DNA from: Burkholderiales bacterium
GTDB taxonomy: Bacteria; Pseudomonadota; Gammaproteobacteria; Burkholderiales; Burkholderiaceae_C
Length of the DNA stretch: 60,505 nt
Assembly: GCA_017302505.1 (NCBI GenBank)
Contig: JAFLDH010000004.1
Span: 1 to 60,505, forward strand
Direction: 5' to 3'
The position numbers were made by a program, and so were the translations under genes. Below the pieces are notes generated by a model, which was given only the letters and a program-made list of their open reading frames with translations, did not search any database and had not been told where the DNA came from. Each line of letters begins with the position of its first letter. Positions within the stretch are counted from its first letter, which is position 1. This document shows, piece by piece, positions 7,102 to 16,686 of this stretch.

Positions 7102-9366
7102 ATGGACATCAGAATCGACACGACGAAGCCCGAAGGCACGGCCTGTTGCAGTGACCACTGCGGCGAGGCGTCCACGGCAACGCGGACGCCGTCGACCGCC
7201 AACGACCGCGACACGACGCGCTTTCGCATCGCCACGATGGATTGCGCCGCCGAGGAATCGGAGATCCGGCGCGCGCTCGACCCGATCGCCGGCATTCGCC
7301 ATGTGCGCTTCGATCTAGGCCAGCGCCAGCTCGACCTGAGCGGCACGCCCCAGGCGATCGAGCAGGCCGCGACCGCGATGCGGCGCGTCGGCTTCGATCC
7401 GCAGCGCTTGGCCATGGCGGCCGTGCCCGGTGCGGTAACGCCGGGCGCAGTGGCTGACAGCGCCGACCCGGCGCCGTTCGGCGCAGGCCTGTGGCGGCTG
7501 GTGGCGGCGCTGGGGTTGGCCGTGGGCGCCGAAGCCCTGGCCTTCTTTGCCCCCGATCTGCTGCCGTGGCGCATCGCCACGATGGCGCTGGCGCTGGCCG
7601 CCATCGCGCTGGCAGGCCTCAGCACCTACAAGAAGGGCTTCGCCGCGCTGCGCGCCGGCCGCCTGAACATCAACGCGCTGATGACCGTCGCCGTGACCGG
7701 TGCCTTCGCCATCGGCCAGTGGCCCGAAGCCGCGATGGTGATGGCGCTGTATGCCATCGCCGAGCTGATCGAAGCCCGCGCCGTGGACCGTGCCCGCAAC
7801 GCCATCCGCAGCCTGCTGGCGCTGGCGCCCGAGGACGCCGAAGTGCGCCAGCCCGACGGCAGCTGGTCGCGCATCGCGACGGCGGCCGTTGCGGTCGGCG
7901 CCATCGTGCGTATCCGCCCCGGCGAACGCGTGCCGCTGGACGGCAGCGTGACCGAAGGCCGCAGCGCCGTCGACCAGGCCCCGGTCACCGGCGAGAGCAT
8001 CCCGGTCGACAAGGGCCCCGGCGACGAGGTGTATGCCGGTACCATCAACCAGGCCGCGGCGCTGGAAATGCGCGTCACCGCGCCGGCCAGCGACAGCACG
8101 CTGGCGCGCATCATCCATGCGGTGGAGCAGGCGCAGGGCTCGCGTGCGCCGACGCAGCGTTTTGTCGACCGCTTCGCTGCCATTTACACGCCGGCGGTGT
8201 TCGCGCTGGCGGTGGCGCTGGTGCTGCTGGCCCCCACGCTGGTCGGCTGGACCTGGATGCAGGCGCTGTACAAGGCGCTGGTGCTGCTGGTCATCGCCTG
8301 CCCCTGCGCGCTGGTGATCTCGACGCCGGTGACGGTGGTCAGCGGCCTGGCTGCGGCGGCGCGCCGCGGCATCCTGATCAAGGGCGGCGTGTTCCTCGAA
8401 CAGGCGCGCGGCCTGCGTGCCGTGGCGATGGACAAGACCGGCACGCTGACCGAAGGCAAACCACGGCTGGTGGCCTTCGAGGCCGTGGCCACGTCGCTGG
8501 ATGGCACACGGCTGGCCCAGCTGGCGAAGAGCCTGGCCGCGCGCTCCGACCATCCGGTATCGATGGCCATCGCGATGGGTCTGGAAGGCGCTGCCGTCGA
8601 AGTGCAGGGCTTCGCGGCCGAGGCAGGCCGTGGTGTGCAGGCGCGCATCGACGGCGAGGACTACGCGCTCGCCAATCACCGCTGGATCGAGGAACGCGGG
8701 CAATGTTCACCGGCCATCGAAGCCCGCCTGCAAGTACATGAACTGGCAGGCCGCAGCGTCACGCTGTTGGCCTCAGCCCGCGGCGTCCTGGCGATCTGCG
8801 CGGTGGCCGACACGCTGAAGCCCTCGTCCGCCGCCGCGGTGGCGGAGTTGAAGGCGCTGGGCGTGACCCCGGTGATGCTGACCGGCGACAACCCGGCCAC
8901 CGCGCGCACCATCGCCACCCAGGTGGGCATCGACGAAGTACAGGCCAGCCTGCTGCCCGCGGAAAAGCTGGCCGCCATCCAGGCCCTGCAATCACGGCTG
9001 GGCCTGACAGCGATGGCCGGCGACGGCATCAACGACGCACCGGCGCTGGCGCAGGCCGACATCGGCGTCGCCATGGGCGGTGCCGGCACGCACACCGCGA
9101 TGGAAGCGGCCGACGTGGTCATCATGAACGACGACCTGCGGCGCCTGCCCGAGACGATCCGCCTGTCGCGCGCGACACACCGCGTGCTGTGGCAGAACAT
9201 CGTGCTCGCGCTCGGCATCAAGGCGGTGTTCCTGGTGCTCGCGGTGTTCGACAACGCGACCATGTGGATGGCGGTGTTCGCCGACATGGGCGCCAGCCTG
9301 CTGGTGGTCTTCAACGGGTTGCGGCTGCTGCGCTCGGGGCAAGACTCGCAGCGGAGCGCGGCATGA
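7102..9366 (+). CDS. cadA: Cd/Pb/Zn-exporting P1B-type ATPase
   Basis: 754 residues. Cys/His-containing N-terminus (CCSDHC at 15-20), one heavy-metal domain with MDCAAEE (C48), paired membrane helices, TGES in the actuator loop (VTGESIPV), the transport-site CPC motif at 400-402, phosphorylation motif DKTGT with D444, and GDGINDAPAL. CPC with this N-terminus and a CadR-type promoter places it in the CadA/PbrA/ZntA group (P1B-2), which exports Cd(II), Pb(II) and Zn(II) from cytoplasm to periplasm. The expected transcription start lies at or next to the ATG, so the mRNA may be leaderless. Confidence 0.93.
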   Translation: MDIRIDTTKPEGTACCSDHCGEASTATRTPSTANDRDTTRFRIATMDCAAEESEIRRALDPIAGIRHVRFDLGQRQLDLSGTPQAIEQAATAMRRVGFDPQRLAMAAVPGAVTPGAVADSADPAPFGAGLWRLVAALGLAVGAEALAFFAPDLLPWRIATMALALAAIALAGLSTYKKGFAALRAGRLNINALMTVAVTGAFAIGQWPEAAMVMALYAIAELIEARAVDRARNAIRSLLALAPEDAEVRQPDGSWSRIATAAVAVGAIVRIRPGERVPLDGSVTEGRSAVDQAPVTGESIPVDKGPGDEVYAGTINQAAALEMRVTAPASDSTLARIIHAVEQAQGSRAPTQRFVDRFAAIYTPAVFALAVALVLLAPTLVGWTWMQALYKALVLLVIACPCALVISTPVTVVSGLAAAARRGILIKGGVFLEQARGLRAVAMDKTGTLTEGKPRLVAFEAVATSLDGTRLAQLAKSLAARSDHPVSMAIAMGLEGAAVEVQGFAAEAGRGVQARIDGEDYALANHRWIEERGQCSPAIEARLQVHELAGRSVTLLASARGVLAICAVADTLKPSSAAAVAELKALGVTPVMLTGDNPATARTIATQVGIDEVQASLLPAEKLAAIQALQSRLGLTAMAGDGINDAPALAQADIGVAMGGAGTHTAMEAADVVIMNDDLRRLPETIRLSRATHRVLWQNIVLALGIKAVFLVLAVFDNATMWMAVFADMGASLLVVFNGLRLLRSGQDSQRSAA

Positions 9367-9504
9367 ATCTGCAGCGCAGGAACTCGCGATGGCGTGGCCG
9401 CCGATTGATCGCCGTCAACAGCGCTTCAGCCCGGCGTCCTAAGCTGGACTCGCCGCGCTGCGCAAGCGCTGCGGCGGAGAGTCGATCGAAGTCAGGAGCG
9501 CACG

Positions 9505-10032
9505 ATGAAGACGATACGCATGGCACCACTGGTGCTCGCGCTGGCCACGCTGGCTCAGCCTGCGCTGGCACAGCAGCCCAAACCCGCGGACAAGGCGGCC
9601 GCGCAGGCGGCACAACCCACCCTGCAGGAATTCGACAAGCGCATGGCGCAGCTGCAGGAGACGATGAAGCAGATGCAGGCGCAGATGGACAAGGTGCGCC
9701 AGACGCAGGACCCGCAGGAGCGTCAGCGGCTGCTGCAGGAGCACTGGAACTCGATGCAGGCGGCAATGGCGGCGATGCACGGCGTCTGGGGCCCCGGCGG
9801 CCCGGCCTGCTGCGGGGCCGGCCAGGGCATGGGGCCGGGCATGATGATGGGCGGCCCGATGATGGGTGGCGGCTGGGGCCACATGCGCGGCTACTACTCC
9901 AACCTGAGCCCGGAGCAGTTGCGCCAGCGCCAGTACATGATGGACCAGTACATGCCGATGCAGCAGATGATGATGAACCACATGATGTGGCAGCAGCACT
10001 GGCAAAGCCCGGCGGCGTCGGCACCGAAGTAG
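9505..10032 (+). CDS. Methionine-rich periplasmic protein
   Basis: 175 residues with a clear signal peptide (ends LAQPALAQQ) and a good ribosome site (AGGAG). The middle is a Gln/Met/Lys-rich coiled coil (about 45-90: MAQLQETMKQMQAQM), followed by CC and a Gly/Met-rich stretch (MGPGMMMGG, MMGGGWG) and a Met/Gln/His tail. Met-rich segments are typical of periplasmic Cu(I)/Ag(I) or stress-buffering proteins. No family is recognised with certainty. It lies between cadA and the czc operon and could belong to either. Confidence 0.7.
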   Translation: MKTIRMAPLVLALATLAQPALAQQPKPADKAAAQAAQPTLQEFDKRMAQLQETMKQMQAQMDKVRQTQDPQERQRLLQEHWNSMQAAMAAMHGVWGPGGPACCGAGQGMGPGMMMGGPMMGGGWGHMRGYYSNLSPEQLRQRQYMMDQYMPMQQMMMNHMMWQQHWQSPAASAPK

Positions 10033-10165
10033 CCCGCCGCGGAGGTGCGGCAGGCCCACTCGCCATCCGAGGAAGCTGGACGCGTGCCAACGGGTTCTCG
10101 AAGATCGGCGCGGCATATGCCCTCGCCGGCACGGCCAGCTGATTTCGCCCATAGAATCCGCGCCC

Positions 10166-10516
10166 ATGCGTCGTTGGCTCGTCGTCTTCATGTTGCTGGT
10201 GCTGCCCGCTCAGTTCATCTGGGCGGCGGCTGCGCCGTACTGCGCGCATGAGACTGCCGCCGCGGCAAGCAAGCACCCGGGGCACCATCAACACGTCCAT
10301 CAGGACGGCAGTGATTTCGTGAATGCCGGCGACGATGGCGGCGGCAAGGCTGTCAAGCACACCGATTGTGCGAGCTGCCATGCGGGAGCCGCTGCCACGC
10401 TGCCGCTGTCTGGGGCCGGGGTGTCCAGCGCCCCACGCGATGGGGTGGGCGAACAGCCTCCGCCGCGCTACCGATCGCACACCCCTTCAGGGCCGGAGCG
10501 CCCCGACATCGTCTGA
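10166..10516 (+). CDS. czcI: CzcI-like small periplasmic protein
   Basis: 116 residues, signal peptide (RRWLVVFMLLVLPAQFIWAAA), then a His-rich mature part (HPGHHQHVHQDG) and a CASCHAG motif reminiscent of CzcI. It lies 116 bp before czcC, the normal czcI place. CzcI is thought to adjust expression of czcCBA. It is probably the first gene of the operon running to czcD at 18321. Confidence 0.75.
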   Translation: MRRWLVVFMLLVLPAQFIWAAAAPYCAHETAAAASKHPGHHQHVHQDGSDFVNAGDDGGGKAVKHTDCASCHAGAAATLPLSGAGVSSAPRDGVGEQPPPRYRSHTPSGPERPDIV

Positions 10517-10632
10517 CTCGCCGCTGCCGCGCGCTTCGGCGGCGAGGTCGAGTTCCGTCCGCTCTCCAGCTGACGTCTCCTTAGCTTCGCCTGCCGAATC
10601 GCTTGTTGTCGTGAGACAAGAAGGATGATTCG

Positions 10633-11910
10633 ATGCGATTCCCCCTCGTGGCGCTGGCCCTCGCGCTGGCCGCCATAACAAACCCCGCGGGTGCCCAGCC
10701 CGCGGCTGCTCCCGCTAGGCTGACCCTGGACGAGGCGATGCGCCTCGCCGAGGCCACGCACCCGTCCGTGCTGGCCCGCGAGGCGCAGCTGTCGGCCGCG
10801 GAAGGCACGCGCCGCGAAGCCGCGGCGCTGCTGTTCAACAACCCCGAGCTCGGTACCGAAGCCATCCGCCGCCGACCCAGTGGGCCTGCCGGCTCCTGGA
10901 ACGAATGGAGCGTGGGCATCAGCCAACCCTTCGAAACCGGCGGGCAGCAGGCAAAACGCCGCGAGGCCGCCGCGGCCGGGCTGGACGCGCTGCGCGCCGA
11001 GATCGACGACGTGCGCCGCCAGGCCCGCGTCGAAGCCGCCACACGCTTCCTCGCCGTGCTGTCGGCGCAGCAACGTGTGCAGCTGGAACAGCGCTCGCTG
11101 GACCTGTTCGAGCGCAGTGCGCAGGCAGTCGCCAAACGCCGCGCGGCCGGTGAAGACACGCGCCTCGATGCCAACGTGGCGCTGGTCGAGGCCGAGCGCG
11201 CACGCAATGCGCTGGCCCTTGCGGGCGAGCGCCTGATCGACGCACGCAGCGAACTCGGCACCGCGGTTCGCCTGCCGCCTTCCGCGTTGCCCGAGGTCGC
11301 CGGCGATCTGGGCACTGCCATCGACGGCCCGCTGCCGTACAAGCTGGAGCAGTTGCTGGCTTCGGCACAGAACCTGCCTCGCCAGCGTGCACTTGCGGCA
11401 CGCGAAGATGCCGCCCGCGCCCGGCTCGGTGTCGAACGTGGCAACCGCAACCCCGACGTCACGGTCGGTGTGCACGCCGGCCGCGAAGGTCCGAGCGATG
11501 GCAGAGAAAATCTGACGATCCTTTCGTTGTCGTTGCCGCTGCCGCTGTTCAAACAGAACGACGCCGCCATCGGCCAGGCGATGACCGACATGACGCAGGC
11601 CGAGGTCGAACGCGCCGCCGCGCTGCGCGACAGCGACGCGCGCGTGCGCCAGCTGTGGAGCCGGCTGGCCAGCCAGCGCGAGCGCATCCAGCGCCTGCAG
11701 CGCGTGCTGGTGCCGGCGTCCACCGACAACCAGCAGCTGTCCGCCAGGTCGCGCGAGGCCGGACAGATCGGCCTGCTCGACCAGTTGCTCGTCAACCGCC
11801 AGGCGATCGACGCCGAACGCGACCTGATCGATCTGCTCGCCGAAATGCAAGCCACCCGAATCGAACTCGAATACGCGGCCGGCTGGCTGCAACAAGGAAA
11901 CTCACGATGA
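10633..11910 (+). CDS. czcC: CzcC-type outer-membrane efflux channel
   Basis: 425 residues, signal peptide ending GAQPA, then two repeats of the TolC outer-membrane efflux domain (LTLDEAMRLAEATHPS at the start; long coiled coils about 90-230 and 290-400). It forms the outer-membrane duct of the CzcCBA tripartite pump. Its stop overlaps the czcB ATG (ATGA), so translation is coupled. Confidence 0.9.
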   Translation: MRFPLVALALALAAITNPAGAQPAAAPARLTLDEAMRLAEATHPSVLAREAQLSAAEGTRREAAALLFNNPELGTEAIRRRPSGPAGSWNEWSVGISQPFETGGQQAKRREAAAAGLDALRAEIDDVRRQARVEAATRFLAVLSAQQRVQLEQRSLDLFERSAQAVAKRRAAGEDTRLDANVALVEAERARNALALAGERLIDARSELGTAVRLPPSALPEVAGDLGTAIDGPLPYKLEQLLASAQNLPRQRALAAREDAARARLGVERGNRNPDVTVGVHAGREGPSDGRENLTILSLSLPLPLFKQNDAAIGQAMTDMTQAEVERAAALRDSDARVRQLWSRLASQRERIQRLQRVLVPASTDNQQLSARSREAGQIGLLDQLLVNRQAIDAERDLIDLLAEMQATRIELEYAAGWLQQGNSR

Positions 11911-13136
11911 ACACCCTGACGAAACCCGACAGCGGCCGCCTGCGGGCGGGATTGGCCGCAGCGGCGCTGCTGCTGGCCTTCGCACTGCCCGGCTGCGGCA
12001 AGAGCGGCGCGAAGGACGAACATGCCGGCGAAGGCGACAAGCACGCCGAACACGCCGGCGAAAAGAAGGAGGGGAAGGACGGGCACAGCGAAGCCGAATC
12101 CGAGCTGACGCTGACCAGCGAAGAAGCCGCGCGTGCTGGCATCAAGGTCGAAGAAGTCAAGCCGCAGGCACTGGGCGAAACGCTCACCGTCACCGCCACC
12201 ATCCGCCCCGACGCCGACCGGCTGGCGCACGTGGCGGCACGCATCGAAGGCCGTATCACGTCTGTGCCGGCAAAGCTGGGCGACAAGGTGCGCGCCGGCC
12301 AGACGCTGGCCACGCTGGACAGCGTGGCGGTGGGCGAAGCGCATGCCGCGTTCAACGAGGCGCAGGCCGAACTCGGCATTGCCGAAGCCGACTTCAAGCG
12401 CGCCGAATCGCTCAACGCCGAAGAGATCATCCCGCGCAAGGACTTCCTGCGCGCCAAGGCTGATCGCGACAAGGCCGCCGCCGCCCTGCGCGCCTCTGCC
12501 GACCGGCTGCGCCTGCTCGGCGGCTCGCCCAGCGCCAGCGGCGCGGGGGTCTCGGCCTTCGCCGTGACCGCACCCTTTGCCGGCACCGTCATCGAAAAGA
12601 AGGCCACGCTGGGCGAACTGGCCAGCCCGAGCGAACCGCTTTTCAGCGTCGCCGACCTGAGCCGCGTGTGGATCCAGGCCGACCTGCCGGAAAGCGCACT
12701 GGCCAAGGTGCGCATCGGTGCCAACGCCAAGGTGACGGTGCCGGCCTATCCGAACGAGGTCTTCGCCGGCCGTGTCGGCCACATCGGCGCCTCGCTGGAC
12801 AAGGACACGCGCACCGTGGCTGCGCGCATCGAGGTGGCCAATGCCGATGGCCGGCTGAAGCCGGAGATGTTCGCCACCGCGACCATCGAGGTGGCCGGCG
12901 AGAAGCGCGAGGCCATCTCGCTGCCGGACGCGGCCATCGTGCTGATGGACGGCAAGCCGACGGTCTTCGTCTACCGGCAGGGTGCGTACGAAACGGCGCA
13001 GGTCGAACCCGGCGAACGCATCGGCGGACGCACGGTGCTGAAGTCGGGCCTGATGGCCGGCGACCAGGTGGTCACCTCGGGCACCTACGCCCTGAAGGCA
13101 CGCAAGCTGAAATCCCAGCTCGGCCACGGGCATTGA
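11907..13136 (+). CDS. czcB: CzcB-type membrane fusion protein (lipoprotein)
   Basis: 409 residues. A lipobox (ALPGC) is followed by a His/Glu/Lys-rich metal-binding segment (HAGEGDKHAEHAGEKK) and by the RND adaptor domains: biotinyl-lipoyl halves around an alpha-hairpin, beta-barrel, and membrane-proximal domain. The C-terminus ends GHGH. CzcB links CzcA to CzcC in the periplasm and may hand over metal. It lies 16 bp before czcA. Confidence 0.92.
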   Translation: MNTLTKPDSGRLRAGLAAAALLLAFALPGCGKSGAKDEHAGEGDKHAEHAGEKKEGKDGHSEAESELTLTSEEAARAGIKVEEVKPQALGETLTVTATIRPDADRLAHVAARIEGRITSVPAKLGDKVRAGQTLATLDSVAVGEAHAAFNEAQAELGIAEADFKRAESLNAEEIIPRKDFLRAKADRDKAAAALRASADRLRLLGGSPSASGAGVSAFAVTAPFAGTVIEKKATLGELASPSEPLFSVADLSRVWIQADLPESALAKVRIGANAKVTVPAYPNEVFAGRVGHIGASLDKDTRTVAARIEVANADGRLKPEMFATATIEVAGEKREAISLPDAAIVLMDGKPTVFVYRQGAYETAQVEPGERIGGRTVLKSGLMAGDQVVTSGTYALKARKLKSQLGHGH

Positions 13137-13152
13137 GAAGGACAACTGAACC

Positions 13153-16100
13153 ATGCTCAATGCAATCGTCGATGCCAGCCTGCGCTACAAGGTGCTGGTG
13201 CTGGTGGCCTTCGCCGTACTCATCGGCCTGGGCGTCATGGCCTATCGGCAGGTGCCGGTGGACGCCTTCCCCGATGTCACGCCGGCCCAGGTGAACATCT
13301 ATACCGAATCGCCCGGCGTCGCCGCCGAGGACATCGAGCGGCTGCTCACCGTGCCCATCGAAGCGGCGATGGCCGGCCTGGCCGACGTCGAGGTGGTGCG
13401 CTCCGTGTCGCTGTTCGGCCTGTCGTACGTGGCGGTGTACTTCAAGGACAACGTCGACATCTACTTCGCGCGCCGGCTGGTGGGCGAGAAGCTGCAGGAG
13501 GTCAAGGGCCGCTTGCCCGAGGGCTACGGCGAGCCCGAGCTCGGCCCCAACAGTTCGGGCCTGGGCCAGGTGTTCTGGTACACGATCGAAGACGCCGACA
13601 AGAAGCTCAGCGCGATGGATCTGCGCACCTTGCAGGACTGGACCGTGCGGCTGATCCTGCGCACCGCACCCGGCGTCGATGACGTCACCACCTGGGGCGG
13701 CCACGAAAAGCAGTACCAGGTGCAAATCGACCCGCGCAAGCTGGTCAAGTACGGCGTGTCCTTCAAGGAAGTGATGGAGCGGCTGGCGGCCAACAACAAG
13801 CAGGTCGGCGGCCAGTACCTGAACGTCGGCGTCGAGCAGTACCTGGTGCGCGGCCTGGGGTTGGTGAGCAACGCCGCCGACATCGAGACCATCGTGATCG
13901 CCGAGCGCAACGGCGCGCCGATCTACGTGCGCGACGTGGCCGCGGTCAAGGAAGCCCCGGCGGTGCGCTTCGGCGCGGTCACGCGCAACGGCGAGGAAGT
14001 CGTGCTCGGCATCGCGCTGTCGCGCATCAACGAGAACGCCGCGACCGTCGTCAAGGCGGTCAAGGAAAAACTCGCCATCGCGCAGGCCGCGCTGCCCAAG
14101 GGCGTGGAGCTGAAGGCGGTGTACGACCGCACCGAGATCGTCGACAAGGCGCTCAAGACCTCCACCAACGCGCTGATCGAGGGCTCGATCCTGGTGGCGG
14201 TGATCCTGTTCCTGTTTCTCGGCGAGTTCCGCTCGGCCATCGTCGTCATCGTCACCCTGCCGCTGGCGATGCTGTTCGCCTTCATCTGCATGCAGCGCGT
14301 GGGCATGTCGGCCAACCTGATGTCCCTGGCCGGCCTGGCCATCGGCATCGGCATGATGGTCGACGGCGCGGTGGTGATGGTGGAAAACGCCTTCCGGCTG
14401 CTGTCGCATGCACGCTCATCCGGCAAACCGATCAACCGCAGCCATGTCGTGCTGGAAGCGGCACGCGAAGTGGCGAACCCGATTGCCTTCGCGATCCTGA
14501 TCATCATCGTCGTCTTCCTGCCGCTGTTTTCGCTGACCGGGCTGGAGGGCAAGCTGTTCAAGCCGATGGCGCTGACCATCACCTTTGCGATGGCCGGTTC
14601 GCTGCTGCTGTCGCTGACCTTGGCGCCGGTGCTGTGTGCGCTGATCCTCAAGCCCAAGGAGGAGAAGGACACCTGGCTGGTGCGCGGGGCGAAGCGGCTG
14701 TACCTGCCGCTGCTGGATTGGGCGCTGGAACGCAAGAAGACCGTCGTCGGCGCCGCACTGGCGCTGCTGATCGGCGCGCTGGCGCTGTTCCCGTTCCTCG
14801 GCAAGGAGTTCATGCCCACGCTGCAGGAAGACGCGATCATGTTCCGCGTCGTCGGCATCCCGTCGACCTCGCTCGATGAGTCGATCCGCGTCGCCAATGT
14901 CATGGACGCCGCGCTGCGCAAGCAGTTCCCGCAGGTGAACGCGGTGCTGGCCACGATCGGCCGCGCCGAGAAGGGCGAGACGGCCGACGTCAACTACATG
15001 GAAGTGCTGCTCGACATGAAGCCGCAGGACGAGTGGCCGACGAAGCAGTCGTTTGCCGCGCTCGGCCGCGAGATGCAGGAGTTCCTGGAAGGCGAGGTGC
15101 AGACGGCGGTGTTCGGCGCGACGCAGCCGATCCAGATGCGCGTGGAAGAGCTGATCTCCGGCGTGCGCGCGACCTTGGCGCTGAAGATCTACGGCGAAGA
15201 CCTGGACAAGCTGGAGGAACTGTCGGCCAAGCTGAAGACCGTGGTCGCCGGTGTGCCCGGCGTGGCGGATTTGTCGGCCGAGGCCAACAAGGGCAAGCCG
15301 CAGATGGTCATCAAGGTCGACCGGCAAGCTGCGGCGCGCTACGGCCTGAACGCCGACGACATCCTGGCCGTGGTGCAGGCCGGCATCGGCGGCGAGGCGG
15401 TATCGACACTGATCGACGGCAGGCGCCGCTTCGACATCGCGGTGCGGCTGCCCGAGGAGTTCCGTTCGAGCCCGTCGGCGATCGCGGCAATCCCGATCCG
15501 CACCGCCGAAGGTGCGATCGTGCCGTTTTCCAGCGTGGCGAAGATCGAACTCGACGAGGGCTACACCTTCGTGCGTCGCGAATCGCTGCAGCGTTATGCG
15601 GTACTGCAGATGGACGTGCAGGGGCGTGACGTGGACGGCTTCGTCAAGGAGGCCAACGCGGCAATCAAGGCGCAAGTGACGATGCCCACCGGCTACTGGG
15701 TCGTGTGGGGCGGCGCCTTCGAAAACCAGCAGCGCGCGATGGAACGGCTGGGAGTGATCGTGCCGCTGACCATCGGCCTGATCTTCATCTTGCTGTACAC
15801 CGCGTTCAACTCGGTGCGCCATGCCACGCTGATCATCGCCAACGTGCCCTTCGCGATCATCGGCGGCATCGTCGGGCTGTTCATCACCGGGCAGTACCTG
15901 TCGGTGCCCTCGGCCATCGGCTTCATCGCCGTGTTCGGGGTGGCGATGCTGAACGGCATCGTGCTGGTCAGCTTCCTCAACGACCAGCGCAAGCACGGGC
16001 TGTCGATACGCGATGCCGTGCGCCAGGGCGCCGCGCTGCGGCTGCGGCCGGTATTGATGACGGCGTCGGTGGCGATCCTGGGGCTGATCCCGATGCTGAT

Positions 16101-16311
16101 CTCGACCGGCGTCGGCGCCGAGACGCAGCGGCCGTTGGCCACGGTGGTGATCGGCGGGCTGATCACCTCGACCCTGCTGACCCTGCTGCTGTTGCCGCTG
16201 ATCTGGGAATGGTCCGAAAGCCGGGCCGAGGCAAAGCAGCGCGAGCGCGATGCGGCCGCCGAGCGTGCCGAAGCCGTACCCCTGCCCCAACCGACCCCGG
16301 AGACACCATGA
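13153..16311 (+). CDS. czcA: CzcA-type heavy-metal RND proton antiporter
   Basis: 1052 residues, twelve membrane helices and two large periplasmic loops. Helix 4 carries the proton-relay residues of the Zn/Co/Cd subgroup (GIGMMVDGAVVMVEN, D404 and E411), which separates it from Cu/Ag CusA types. It exports divalent cations (Co, Zn, Cd likely) using proton motive force. The stop overlaps the start of the PII-like gene (ATGA). A diverged copy of its last 90 or so codons is at 21439-21723. Confidence 0.93.
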   Translation: MLNAIVDASLRYKVLVLVAFAVLIGLGVMAYRQVPVDAFPDVTPAQVNIYTESPGVAAEDIERLLTVPIEAAMAGLADVEVVRSVSLFGLSYVAVYFKDNVDIYFARRLVGEKLQEVKGRLPEGYGEPELGPNSSGLGQVFWYTIEDADKKLSAMDLRTLQDWTVRLILRTAPGVDDVTTWGGHEKQYQVQIDPRKLVKYGVSFKEVMERLAANNKQVGGQYLNVGVEQYLVRGLGLVSNAADIETIVIAERNGAPIYVRDVAAVKEAPAVRFGAVTRNGEEVVLGIALSRINENAATVVKAVKEKLAIAQAALPKGVELKAVYDRTEIVDKALKTSTNALIEGSILVAVILFLFLGEFRSAIVVIVTLPLAMLFAFICMQRVGMSANLMSLAGLAIGIGMMVDGAVVMVENAFRLLSHARSSGKPINRSHVVLEAAREVANPIAFAILIIIVVFLPLFSLTGLEGKLFKPMALTITFAMAGSLLLSLTLAPVLCALILKPKEEKDTWLVRGAKRLYLPLLDWALERKKTVVGAALALLIGALALFPFLGKEFMPTLQEDAIMFRVVGIPSTSLDESIRVANVMDAALRKQFPQVNAVLATIGRAEKGETADVNYMEVLLDMKPQDEWPTKQSFAALGREMQEFLEGEVQTAVFGATQPIQMRVEELISGVRATLALKIYGEDLDKLEELSAKLKTVVAGVPGVADLSAEANKGKPQMVIKVDRQAAARYGLNADDILAVVQAGIGGEAVSTLIDGRRRFDIAVRLPEEFRSSPSAIAAIPIRTAEGAIVPFSSVAKIELDEGYTFVRRESLQRYAVLQMDVQGRDVDGFVKEANAAIKAQVTMPTGYWVVWGGAFENQQRAMERLGVIVPLTIGLIFILLYTAFNSVRHATLIIANVPFAIIGGIVGLFITGQYLSVPSAIGFIAVFGVAMLNGIVLVSFLNDQRKHGLSIRDAVRQGAALRLRPVLMTASVAILGLIPMLISTGVGAETQRPLATVVIGGLITSTLLTLLLLPLIWEWSESRAEAKQRERDAAAERAEAVPLPQPTPETP

Positions 16312-16646
16312 AAGAGATCAAGGCCTACGTGCACCGCAGCCGCATTGCCGACGTGATCGCCGCGCTCAAGGAGTCGCCCGCCTGGGGCGGCGCGCGCGGT
16401 GGCCGGCGTCACAACCTGGCGGTGTACATCGTCAAGGGCTCGCTGCTGCCGCTGGACAGCGGCGAGCAGCACTACTCGATGGACCTCGGCGACGAAGTCG
16501 TCAACGAATACAAGCTGGAGCTGCTGTGCGAGGACGGCGAGGTCGAGCCGCTGATGGCCGCGATCACCGCGGCCGCACGCACCGGCCAGGCCGTCGCCGG
16601 CTGGATCACGGTCATCGACGTGGTCAGCGCGACGCCCATCCATTGA
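16308..16646 (+). CDS. PII-like protein of the metal-RND type
   Basis: 112 residues. It begins MKEIKAYVHRSRIADVIAAL, as in the first strand and helix of PII, and ends AGWITVIDVVSATPIH, the PII C-terminal strand. The T-loop region has no Tyr51 uridylylation site; instead it carries HNLAVYIVKGSLLPLDSG. A PII subgroup next to heavy-metal RND pumps is known; it is thought to sense metal or nucleotide, but partner and ligand are not established. Translationally coupled to czcA, so it may gate the pump. Confidence 0.8.
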   Translation: MKEIKAYVHRSRIADVIAALKESPAWGGARGGRRHNLAVYIVKGSLLPLDSGEQHYSMDLGDEVVNEYKLELLCEDGEVEPLMAAITAAARTGQAVAGWITVIDVVSATPIH

Positions 16647-16686
16647 ACTGCCGATTCATCCACAACCCACCTTGAAAGGAAGAACC

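Noticed and set aside
10581-13160. Long minus-strand frame opposite czcC and czcB
   Set aside because: Opposite well-supported genes with coupled starts; composition typical of antisense frames.
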